From contig NZ_CP020083.1 in NCBI RefSeq assembly GCF_003431825.1, positions 3,138,501 to 3,202,500 of the forward strand: a DNA stretch of 64,000 nt, in the 5' to 3' direction. Of this stretch, positions 53,274 through 62,622 are shown piece by piece. The notes beneath the pieces were generated by a model, which was not told where the DNA came from, searched no databases, and worked only from the letters and a program-made list of their open reading frames with translations. The position numbers and the translations under genes are program-made. Within the stretch, counting starts at the first letter, position 1. The number at the start of each line of letters is the position of its first letter. The DNA is from Blastomonas fulva (lineage in GTDB: Bacteria; Pseudomonadota; Alphaproteobacteria; Sphingomonadales; Sphingomonadaceae).

Positions 53274-55232
53274 TTACACCACCCTGCGCCCCGCGATCAG
53301 CGCATCGACCACCGCCGGATCGGCCAATGTGCTGGTATCCCCCAATGCCCCGACGTCATTCTCTGCGATCTTGCGCAATATCCGCCGCATGATCTTGCCG
53401 CTGCGGGTCTTGGGCAGCGCGGGGGTGAAGTGGAGGTGGTCGGGTGTCGCGATCGGGCCGATCTCCTTGCGGACCAGCGCCTTCAGCTCTGCGGTCAGCG
53501 CATCGTCTGCCTCCTCACCGACATTGAGCGTGACATAGCAGTAGATGCCCTGCCCCTTGATGTCGTGCGGGAAACCGACGACCGCAGCCTCGGCGACGCG
53601 CGGATGCAGCACCAGCGCGCTTTCGACCTCGGCGGTGCCCATGCGGTGGCCGGACACGTTGATGACATCGTCCACCCGGCCCGTGATCCGGTAATAGCCG
53701 TCCTCGTCGCGCTTGCAGCCGTCTCCGGTGAAATACTTGCCCTTGTAGGTGCTGAAATAGGTCTGCACGAAGCGGTCATGGTCGCCATAGACCGTGCGCG
53801 CCTGTCCCGGCCACGAAGCGGCGATGCACAGGTTGCCCTCGGTCGCGCCATCCAGGATGTTGCCATCGGCATCGACCAGCTCGGGATCGATTCCGAAGAA
53901 CGGCAGCCCTGCGCTGCCCGGACGCATCGCATGCGCATAAGGCAGGGTAGTGATCATGATCCCGCCGGTTTCGGTCTGCCACCATGTGTCGATCACCGGC
54001 GTCTGTCCCTTGCCCACGACGCGGTGATACCAGCGCCACGCCTCGGGGTTGATCGGCTCACCCACCGAACCGATCAGCCGCAGCGCGGACAGGTCGTGCC
54101 TCTCGACCGGCGCGTCGCCCTCGCGCATCAGCGCGCGGATCGCGGTCGGCGCGGTGTAGAAGATGTTGACGCCGTGGCGTTCGCACATGTCCCAGAACCG
54201 GCTGTGGTCGGGGTAATTGGGAACGCCTTCGAACAGCAGGCTGGTCGCGCGGTTGAGCAGCGGGCCGTATACCGAATAGCTGTGACCGGTGACCCAGCCG
54301 ATATCGGCGGTGCACCAATAGACCTCGCCGGGGCGGTAATCGAAGGCGTAGTGGAACGTCGTCGCGACCCAGACGGCATAGCCGCCGGTGGTGTGGAGAA
54401 CGCCCTTGGGCTTGCCGGTCGATCCCGAGGTGTAGAGAATGAATAGAGGGTCCTCCGCCCCCATCGGCTCGCAGGGACACGTCGCAGGGACGGTCGCGGC
54501 AACGTCGCGATACCAGTGGTCGCGGCCTTCGGTCATCGTGACATCGGAGCCGGTATGCCGAACGACCAGCACCGCCTCGACATCGATGCCGTGCTGCTCC
54601 AGCGCGGCATCGACATTGGCCTTGAGCGGCACCGTCTTGCCGCCGCGCATCCCGGCATCGGCGGTGACGATGAAGCGGCTCGCGCAATCCTCGATCCGCC
54701 CGGCCAGCGCCTCGGGCGAGAACCCGCCGAACACCACCGAATGCACCGCGCCGATCCGCGCGCAGGCAAGCATCGCGATCGCGCCTTCGAGCACCATCGG
54801 CATGTAGATGGTGACCCGGTCGCCCTTCTGTGCGCCAAGCGTCTTGAGCGCACCCGCCATCGCCTGAACCTCGCGCAGCAGGTCGTCATAGGTCAGCGAG
54901 CGCACATCACCCGGGGTGTCACCTTCCCAGATCAGTGCGGTGTCGCCGCCATGCCCTGCGAAGACATGTCGATCGACGCAGTTGAAGCACAGGTTGAGTT
55001 CGCCATCCTCGTACCAGCGGATGTCGACCGGATCGAACGACGATCGATTGATCCGCGTCGGCTTGGCGCTCCAGTCAATCCGGTCCGCCTGCAGCGCCCA
55101 GAAGCCATCCGGATCGCGCAGCGATGCCGCATAAAGCTCGCCATATTGTGCAGGCGTGCACCATGTTTCGGGGTCAACCGGAGGCGCGATCAGCGCCTCT
55201 GCCGTGGCGTCCTGGGGGGTGGGGCTGGTCAT
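53274..55232 (-). CDS. acsA: Acetyl-CoA synthetase
   Basis: 652 aa from ATG 55232. The ACAS N-terminal domain has [20 protein letters not shown]. The AMP-binding motif is [20 protein letters not shown], followed by [39 protein letters not shown] and the acetylatable catalytic Lys in [13 protein letters not shown]. It activates acetate to acetyl-CoA through acetyl-AMP. Lysine acetylation control is expected from the conserved SGK site. Divergent from the zinc receptor gene, with 260 bp between starts. Confidence 0.97.
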   Translation of the reverse strand: MTSPTPQDATAEALIAPPVDPETWCTPAQYGELYAASLRDPDGFWALQADRIDWSAKPTRINRSSFDPVDIRWYEDGELNLCFNCVDRHVFAGHGGDTALIWEGDTPGDVRSLTYDDLLREVQAMAGALKTLGAQKGDRVTIYMPMVLEGAIAMLACARIGAVHSVVFGGFSPEALAGRIEDCASRFIVTADAGMRGGKTVPLKANVDAALEQHGIDVEAVLVVRHTGSDVTMTEGRDHWYRDVAATVPATCPCEPMGAEDPLFILYTSGSTGKPKGVLHTTGGYAVWVATTFHYAFDYRPGEVYWCTADIGWVTGHSYSVYGPLLNRATSLLFEGVPNYPDHSRFWDMCERHGVNIFYTAPTAIRALMREGDAPVERHDLSALRLIGSVGEPINPEAWRWYHRVVGKGQTPVIDTWWQTETGGIMITTLPYAHAMRPGSAGLPFFGIDPELVDADGNILDGATEGNLCIAASWPGQARTVYGDHDRFVQTYFSTYKGKYFTGDGCKRDEDGYYRITGRVDDVINVSGHRMGTAEVESALVLHPRVAEAAVVGFPHDIKGQGIYCYVTLNVGEEADDALTAELKALVRKEIGPIATPDHLHFTPALPKTRSGKIMRRILRKIAENDVGALGDTSTLADPAVVDALIAGRRVV

Positions 55233-55340
55233 GAGCAATGTCCTTGGCAGGATGGGGGGCCGCATCGGCCTGGGCGTGCCGTGGTTTTGCAGCAACCGCC
55301 CCCCATCGGCAACCCGTCGCAAACCGGCGCATGGTGGCTA

Positions 55341-55363
55341 TATTGATATTGATATAACATTAC
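55341..55363. promoter_or_regulatory. Possible Zur half-site upstream of the zinc receptor
   Basis: TATAACATTAC (55353-55363) matches one half of the proteobacterial Zur operator, but the left half (55341-55351) is poorly conserved. It lies about 130 bp upstream of the ZnuD-like gene. Weak evidence from motif similarity only. Confidence 0.3.
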
Positions 55364-55492
55364 ACCAGTGCTAGCGGACACGCGAACAGCCGCCTGGGTG
55401 GCATCCGGGTCATCCGCCCGCGTGACCCACACACCACAAGGCAACTGGCGGCTGCAACCTGAAAAAACAAATAACGGGAGCATTCTTTGACC

Positions 55493-57643
55493 ATGCGCAG
55501 CACGCTTTTGCTCGTTTCCTCCTCGCTCAGCCTCGGCACAGCCTTGCTGGCCCCCCTGCCCGCGCTGGCGCAGCAGACCGCTTCCCCGGTGGAAGCCGGA
55601 GACGAGGACGAGGGCGATGATTTCCATCGCAATCGCGGCATCATTGTCACCGCGCCGTTTGTGCGCGACCTCAGCATCCTTGCCGGCACATCCGAGCTTT
55701 CGGGCGACGATCTGTCGCGCGAGGCCCGCTCGCAGATCGGCGATTCGCTGACCAAGCTTCCCGGCGTTTCGGCGACCAGCTTCTCGCCCGGCGCCTCGCG
55801 CCCCGTGCTGCGCGGTTTTCAGGGCGAACGCATCCGCGTGCTGACCGATGGCATCGGCACGATCGACGTGTCCAACACCTCGCCCGACCATGGCGTGACG
55901 GTCGAACCCATCATCCTCGACCGCATCGAAGTGCTGCGCGGCCCCGCCGTGCTGCTGTTCGGCGGCCAGGCTGTGGGCGGCGCGGTCAACGCGATCGACA
56001 AGCGCATCCCGCGCGAAGTGCCCGAAGAGCCATTCCACCTTGATGCGCTGGCCACTTATGGCAGCGCCGCGGACGAGCGCAGCTTCGGCGCCAGCCTCGA
56101 TGTTCCGCTGACATCCAAGCTCGTGCTGCATCTCGATGGAAGCTATCGCAAGTCCAACGACATGCGCGTCGGCGGCTTCGTACTATCACCCGGGTTGCGC
56201 GCCGAGCAGCTGGAAGAAGCGGCTGAAGAGCGCGCAGAAGGCAATATCGAGGAAGCGCAAGAGGCAGAGGAACTCGCCGGCCTGCGCGGTCGCATCCCCA
56301 ACACCGGGACCGAGACCTACAGCTTTGGCGGCGGCCTGGCCTATATCGGCGAGGGCGGCAGCTTCGGTGTCTCGGGCAGCTATTACAACAGCCTCTACGG
56401 CGTTCCGGAACGTCCCGGCGCGGGCCATCACCATGGCGAGGAAGGCGAAGAGGAAGCCGGCGGCGAGGAAGAGGAAGGTCCGGTGACCATCGGTCTCGAC
56501 CAGATCAAGGTCGACTTCCGCGGCGAAGTGTTCCTGCCCGGCTTTTTCGAAGCGCTGCGCCTGCGTGCATCCTATGCCGATTTCAAGCAGACCGAGTTCG
56601 AAGGTGACGAGGTGGGCACCGTGTTCACCAACGAGGGCATCGAATCGCGGCTCGAGCTGGTGCAGCGCGAGCGCGGTGGCTGGCGCGGTGCCAGCGGCGT
56701 GCAGTATGTCCACCGCGACTTCAGCGCCGTCGGCGCCGAAGCATTCGTGCCGCCCAATGTGACCGATCAGATCGGCTTCTTCACACTGCAGGAAATCCGC
56801 TCGGGCAATTTCGAGATCGAAGGCGCCGCGCGCTACGACAAGGTCAACGTCAAGTCGCAGGTGCTGGGCGTGGAGCGTGACTTCAATTCCTATTCGTTCG
56901 CACTGGGCGCTGCCTATATCGCCAACGACCAGCTGCGGATCGGCGTCAACCTCAACCGCGCCCAGCGCGCTCCGGCGGCCGAGGAACTGTTCTCCAACGG
57001 CCCGCACATCGCGACCCAGGCTTTCGAGATCGGCAACCCCGATTTCACCACCGAAAAGAGCTGGGGCGGCGAGGCCTATATCCGCTGGTCCACGCCCGAT
57101 GTCAGCCTTGCGCTCACTGGCTTCTACAACCGCTTCGACGACTTCATCATCGACGTGCCCACGGGGCTCGAGGAAGATGATCTGCCGGTGTTCCAGTTCA
57201 TCCAGAACGATGCGAAATATTATGGTCTCGAGGCCGAGGCTTCGGTGATCTTTGCGCGCGCCGGCGGCTTCCGCTTCAGCGCGGATGGCGTGGCCGATTA
57301 CGTCCATGCCTCGCTCGACGGTCTGGGTCCTGTACCGCGCATCCCCCCGCTGCGCCTGCTGGGCGGGCTGGAAGCGCAGAGCGATACGGTATCGCTGCGC
57401 GCCGAGGTCGAGTGGTTCGACGATCAGCAGCGCAATGCCAATTTCGAGACCGAAACCGATGGCTTCACGCTGGTCAATGCCAGCGCTTCGTGGAAGCCGT
57501 TCGGCGCCTCGCGCGGGGTGACGCTGATCGCGTCCGCCAATAACATCTTTGATGTCGTCGGTCGCCGCGCAGCCAGCTTTACCAAGGACTTCGCTCCGCT
57601 CGCGGGCCGCGACTTCCGCATCTCGGCGAAGTTCAGCTTCTGA
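55493..57643 (+). CDS. znuD: ZnuD-like TonB-dependent zinc receptor
   Basis: 716 aa from ATG 55493; TTG 55487 has better spacing to GGGAG and is an alternative. A signal peptide (LGTALLAPLPALAQ) is followed by a plug domain with SQIGDSLTKLPGVSATSFSP, RPVLRGFQGERIRVLTDGIG and RIEVLRGPAVLLFGGQAVGG. In the barrel, about residue 305, is a His/Glu-rich loop (GAGHHHGEEGEEEAGGEEEE), characteristic of zinc-binding ZnuD-type receptors, plus a Glu/Ala-rich loop near 240-265. The C-terminus is DFRISAKFSF. Takes up Zn2+ or a zinc chelate; Zur control is likely but the operator is unclear. Confidence 0.88.
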   Translation: MRSTLLLVSSSLSLGTALLAPLPALAQQTASPVEAGDEDEGDDFHRNRGIIVTAPFVRDLSILAGTSELSGDDLSREARSQIGDSLTKLPGVSATSFSPGASRPVLRGFQGERIRVLTDGIGTIDVSNTSPDHGVTVEPIILDRIEVLRGPAVLLFGGQAVGGAVNAIDKRIPREVPEEPFHLDALATYGSAADERSFGASLDVPLTSKLVLHLDGSYRKSNDMRVGGFVLSPGLRAEQLEEAAEERAEGNIEEAQEAEELAGLRGRIPNTGTETYSFGGGLAYIGEGGSFGVSGSYYNSLYGVPERPGAGHHHGEEGEEEAGGEEEEGPVTIGLDQIKVDFRGEVFLPGFFEALRLRASYADFKQTEFEGDEVGTVFTNEGIESRLELVQRERGGWRGASGVQYVHRDFSAVGAEAFVPPNVTDQIGFFTLQEIRSGNFEIEGAARYDKVNVKSQVLGVERDFNSYSFALGAAYIANDQLRIGVNLNRAQRAPAAEELFSNGPHIATQAFEIGNPDFTTEKSWGGEAYIRWSTPDVSLALTGFYNRFDDFIIDVPTGLEEDDLPVFQFIQNDAKYYGLEAEASVIFARAGGFRFSADGVADYVHASLDGLGPVPRIPPLRLLGGLEAQSDTVSLRAEVEWFDDQQRNANFETETDGFTLVNASASWKPFGASRGVTLIASANNIFDVVGRRAASFTKDFAPLAGRDFRISAKFSF

Positions 57644-57725
57644 CGCATTGACTCATGCGCCCCTGTTCTTCGGCCTGAGTCGCAGAACAGGGGCTTTGGT
57701 TGTGTTGAGATATCCCTCGTACCCA

Positions 57726-57808
57726 CGTTATTCCGGCGATCGCAGGAATCCCGCTCTTCTTCGCGCAATAGGCGTAGAAGCGGGACCCCCGCCTTCGCGG
57801 GGGTGACG
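57726..57808. repeat. REP/BIME-like palindromic repeat, copy 2
   Basis: The right unit (AAGCGGGACCCCCGCCTTCG then CGGGGGTGACG) is almost identical to that at 50751-50782. The left unit (CGTTATTCCGGCGATCGCAG) is more diverged. Again located between two convergent genes (the zinc receptor and the DEAD-box helicase). Confidence 0.75.
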
Positions 57809-57859
57809 AGGGAACTCGAGCAATGAGATGTAAGGGCTACGAACTGCCCCGTAGCAGGT

Positions 57860-59350
<1,491 letters not shown>

Positions 59351-59483
59351 AGAGTATCCAGATTAAGGCAGCAGCGCACACACAGTTCGTCGCGCTATCG
59401 ATGCAGGGCCATGGGCCACGCGGGTGCTCTGCGCAAACATCGGTCAAAAGTCAACCATTGTGCGTTGACATGCAAATGCCCGA

Positions 59484-60017
59484 TCAATCTTCCGGGACCA
59501 ATTGACGCAGTTTTTCGACTTCGCATTTGCTCCCCGACCGCGCCTGAAGCAGATCGCGGTCGACGCACAACCGGCCATCGCCGCTGCGCTCCATGTAAAA
59601 GCCCTGATAGAATTCGCGCGCGCTGCAGGTGCGTTCGAGCTGCGCCTCGATCATCCGCTGGTCGCGCATGAACAGTACCAGCATGTCGTCGTTGATTACC
59701 CGCACCCCGGAGACGTCGCGCATCGCCAGGCATTTGCCGACCTTGCGCCGCTCGAAGCGTGGCGGTTCGGGCGGGGGTGCCTGGCGCGGGGCTGGCATGG
59801 GAAGCAGTGAGGACCGCGAAATCGACTGGCGCGGCACGCGGATGATCAGCCGCTGCTCGATCCGCACCTGGCCCAGGCTCGGCGGTATCGGCGTGAGCGC
59901 GCGTGTCACCGACTGTGGTAATCCAGTTTCGACAGGCTGGCTGTCGACGGCGCGTTCGTCCGATGCGGGCCACGCGCCCAGCATCAACAGCGCAAACAGG
60001 ACGTCAACATAAGCCAT
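59484..60017 (-). CDS. Hypothetical exported protein with Cys pairs
   Basis: 177 aa from ATG 60017 (MAYVDVLFALLMLGAWPASD), with a short signal peptide. The middle is Pro-rich (LPMPAPRQAPPPEPPRFERR). A C-terminal domain follows with four Cys (GKCLAMRDVSG, RTCSAREFYQGFYMERSGDG, RLCVDRDLL, SKCEVEK), probably two disulfides. Similar proteins occur in sphingomonads; I know no function. It lies 133 bp downstream of the helicase gene's promoter side and is divergent from the FAD oxidoreductase. Confidence 0.8.
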   Translation of the reverse strand: MAYVDVLFALLMLGAWPASDERAVDSQPVETGLPQSVTRALTPIPPSLGQVRIEQRLIIRVPRQSISRSSLLPMPAPRQAPPPEPPRFERRKVGKCLAMRDVSGVRVINDDMLVLFMRDQRMIEAQLERTCSAREFYQGFYMERSGDGRLCVDRDLLQARSGSKCEVEKLRQLVPED

Positions 60018-60227
60018 GGCCGCGTACGGCTACCCTCCGGACCCTCAGACTGCAGCTGCAGCCACCCCATGCCCCGGGTTAAGCCGGGCGATTGAACCGT
60101 GCATTAACGCTGCGCCAGTTCGTCCTGCAAGCCACGATTTACCCCATCGCCTGTTGCTTTCGCGCCACGGTCTTTTGCCATAGCAGCGCCGTTGTTTGCA
60201 GCCCGCGACAGGTGTAACAGACTGGCC

Positions 60228-61664
60228 ATGATCGAAGCACCCGTTCGCCCCGCCCTGCTGGACCAGATCGCTGCCATCGTCGGCGCCAAAGGCCTTACCA
60301 CCGACCCCACCGATCTTGCCCCGTGGCTGACCGATTGGCGCGGGCGTTATCATGGCGCGGCCATCGCCATGGTTGCCCCCGCAAACGCGGCGGAACTGAG
60401 CGCTGTCGTCAGCCTGGCCGCGAGCACTCGCACCCCGATCGTGCCGCAGGGCGGCAACAGCGGCATGGTCGGCGGCGCGACCCCCGACGCCACCGGCACC
60501 GCTTTGTTGCTCAGCACCCGGCGAATGAACGCGATCCGGGCCATCGACCCCCAGGCGCGGACGGTGGTGGCGGAGGCTGGCGTAGTACTGCAGACGCTGC
60601 ACGAGGCGGTGGCGGCGCAGGGCTTGCGCTTTCCGCTCACCCTTGGTGGCAAGGGCTCGGCCACGGTCGGCGGGCTGGTCTCGACCAATGCCGGCGGCAC
60701 CCAGGTGCTGCGCCACGGCACGATGCGCGCGCTGGTCGAGGGGATCGAGGCGGTGCTGCCGGATGGGTCGCTCTACGAGGGTCTGGTGACACTCAAGAAG
60801 GACAACCGCGGCTATGATCTGAAGCACCTGCTGATCGGCGCGGAAGGGACGCTGGGGATCGTGACCGCGGCCACGCTGAAGCTGGTGCCGGCGCTGGTCG
60901 ACAGGGCCGTGGTCTGGGCCGGCGTGGAATCGCCGCTTGCCGCGCGGCAGTTGCTGCTGATGCTGGAAGCGCGCGCGGGCCGCGAGATGGAGGGCTTCGA
61001 GATCGTGCCCCAGCGCTGCCTCACGAATGTGCTGCGGCATATCCCCGGAACCCGCGCCCCGCTCGGCGCGCCCTGCCCTTGGCATGTGCTGGTCGAATTT
61101 GCCCGCGACACGGCGGATGCGCCCGCGCCCGAGGCGTTTGCGCAAGCCCTGATGGCCGAAGCGTTCGAGCGCGGCCTCGTGCTTGATGCTGCGATCTCGG
61201 CCAGCGAATCGCAGGCCGAGGCGTTCTGGAAGCTGCGCGATTCCATCTCCGAGGCCGAACGCGCCGAAGGACCAGCAATGCAGCACGACATCAGCGTGCC
61301 CGTTGCGGCGATGGCGCAGTTCATCATCGATGCCGGTGCCGCGGTCGAGGCACGGTTTGACGGCACGGAGGTCGCGGCCTTCGGGCATATGGGCGATGGC
61401 AATGTCCACTTTCACGTAGCAGCCCCGCGCGGCGCCGATCCAGCCCGGTGGCCCAACGATCCCGGCAAGGAAATCAGTGCTTTCGTCCACGATCTGGTGG
61501 TGGCAGCGGGCGGTTCGATCTCTGCCGAACATGGCATCGGCCAGATGAAGCGCGACGAGCTGGCGCGGCTCAGCGATCCTGCGCGGATGGGCGCGATGCA
61601 CGCGATCAAGCGTGCGCTCGATCCGCAAGGCATCATGAATCCGGGCAAGCTGGTCGCGGGCTGA
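60228..61664 (+). CDS. FAD-linked D-2-hydroxyacid dehydrogenase (D2HGDH/GlcD-like)
   Basis: 478 aa from ATG 60228. The FAD_binding_4 (PCMH) domain has TPIVPQGGNSGMVGGATPDA, the LPLGG-like FPLTLGGKGSATVGGLVSTN, and NRGYDLKHLLIGAEGTLGIV. The C-terminal FAD-oxidase domain has the metal/substrate-binding FGHMGDGNVHFHV, ISAEHGIGQMKRDELARL and DPQGIMNPGKL. It oxidises a D-2-hydroxyacid such as D-2-hydroxyglutarate or D-lactate; the electron acceptor is probably ETF. Stands as a single gene. Confidence 0.92.
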   Translation: MIEAPVRPALLDQIAAIVGAKGLTTDPTDLAPWLTDWRGRYHGAAIAMVAPANAAELSAVVSLAASTRTPIVPQGGNSGMVGGATPDATGTALLLSTRRMNAIRAIDPQARTVVAEAGVVLQTLHEAVAAQGLRFPLTLGGKGSATVGGLVSTNAGGTQVLRHGTMRALVEGIEAVLPDGSLYEGLVTLKKDNRGYDLKHLLIGAEGTLGIVTAATLKLVPALVDRAVVWAGVESPLAARQLLLMLEARAGREMEGFEIVPQRCLTNVLRHIPGTRAPLGAPCPWHVLVEFARDTADAPAPEAFAQALMAEAFERGLVLDAAISASESQAEAFWKLRDSISEAERAEGPAMQHDISVPVAAMAQFIIDAGAAVEARFDGTEVAAFGHMGDGNVHFHVAAPRGADPARWPNDPGKEISAFVHDLVVAAGGSISAEHGIGQMKRDELARLSDPARMGAMHAIKRALDPQGIMNPGKLVAG

Positions 61665-61754
61665 ACGCAGTCCCTCTTGCGCCGGGCCTGCGGGCAACTT
61701 AAGGCGCGAACTCCGACTAACCATCAAGTCAACAGTTTCAGCGGAGAATAGTTC

Positions 61755-62540
61755 ATGGCCAGTGCGCCGCAAGCCAACCGTCTGCCGGTCCTTTTCAACG
61801 ACCTGGTGCCGCTCAATTCCAACGACCACGCCAAGTTTCGGTCGCGGACCCTGGACGGCGCGCACTTCCTCAAGAACCAGCACGCCATCCCGCTGACCGT
61901 GGAAGAGTTTCCCGCAGCCCAGCGCCATTACCCGATCATCTTCTCCGCCGGTCCCGATCCCGTGCCGCTGGCGCTGATGGGCATGAACGAAGGCGTCAAC
62001 GTCTTCCTCGACGACAACGGCAAGTATCGTCAGCCTGCCTATGTGCCGGCCTATGTCCGTCGTTATCCCTTCATGCTCGCACGTTTGCGTCCAGATGCCG
62101 ACGAGCTGTCGCTGTGCTTCGACCCGACCTGCGAGGCTCTGGGCGAGTTCGAGGAAGGCGATGCGCTGTTCGACGGCGACCAGCCCAGCGAAACCACCAA
62201 GAACATCCTGCAGTTCTGCGAGGATTTCGAGCGCGCGGTTCAGGGTACCGCCTTCTTCATGGAAGAGCTCAAGAAGCACGACCTGCTGATGGACGGCGAG
62301 CTTAAGATCGAGCACCAGTCGCTCGCCCAGCCCTTCGTCTATCAGGGCTTCCAGATGGTCAACGAAGAGAAGCTGCGCGACATGCGCGGCGACGAACTGC
62401 GCAAGCTGAGCCAGAACGGCGCCCTGCCGCTGATCCACGCGCATCTGTTCTCGCTGCAGGTGATGCGCGATCTGTTCGCCCAGCAGGCTGCGGACGGCAA
62501 GGTGCCCAACCTTCCGGCAGAAGCCACCCAGACCAAGTAA
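61755..62540 (+). CDS. SapC-family protein
   Basis: 261 aa. It follows the SapC pattern: LPVLFNDLVPLNSNDHAKFR, the TVEEFPAAQRHYPIIFSAG segment, PAYVPAYVRRYPFMLA, FDPTCEALGEFEEGDALFDG and a final VYQGFQMVNEEKL. The name comes from an S-layer-associated protein of Campylobacter; the biochemical role is unknown. In sphingomonads and caulobacters such genes often sit beside TonB receptors. Followed by a long hairpin and the convergent acyl-CoA ligase gene. Confidence 0.93.
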   Translation: MASAPQANRLPVLFNDLVPLNSNDHAKFRSRTLDGAHFLKNQHAIPLTVEEFPAAQRHYPIIFSAGPDPVPLALMGMNEGVNVFLDDNGKYRQPAYVPAYVRRYPFMLARLRPDADELSLCFDPTCEALGEFEEGDALFDGDQPSETTKNILQFCEDFERAVQGTAFFMEELKKHDLLMDGELKIEHQSLAQPFVYQGFQMVNEEKLRDMRGDELRKLSQNGALPLIHAHLFSLQVMRDLFAQQAADGKVPNLPAEATQTK

Positions 62541-62563
62541 TCACCAGATCAGGTGATTGCATT

Positions 62564-62611
62564 CATCGGCTGCTGCGCCCCCGGCATCTCCGGGCAGCGC
62601 AGCAGCCGATG
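62564..62611. terminator. Long hairpin between sapC and the convergent ligase gene
   Basis: A perfect 15-bp stem (CATCGGCTGCTGCGC with its complement at 62597-62611) continues into an inner CCCGG/CCGGG stem with a CATCT loop. It follows sapC by 23 bp and precedes the stop of the convergent gene by 12 bp, so it probably terminates both transcripts, although T runs are short. Confidence 0.7.
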
Positions 62612-62622
62612 TGCGTTTGCTG

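Noticed and set aside
60045..62444. A 799-codon open frame on the minus strand opposite the FAD oxidoreductase and sapC
   Set aside because: Its translation is low-complexity, His/Arg/Gln-rich and has no domain; it is the GC-driven antisense shadow of two well-supported genes.
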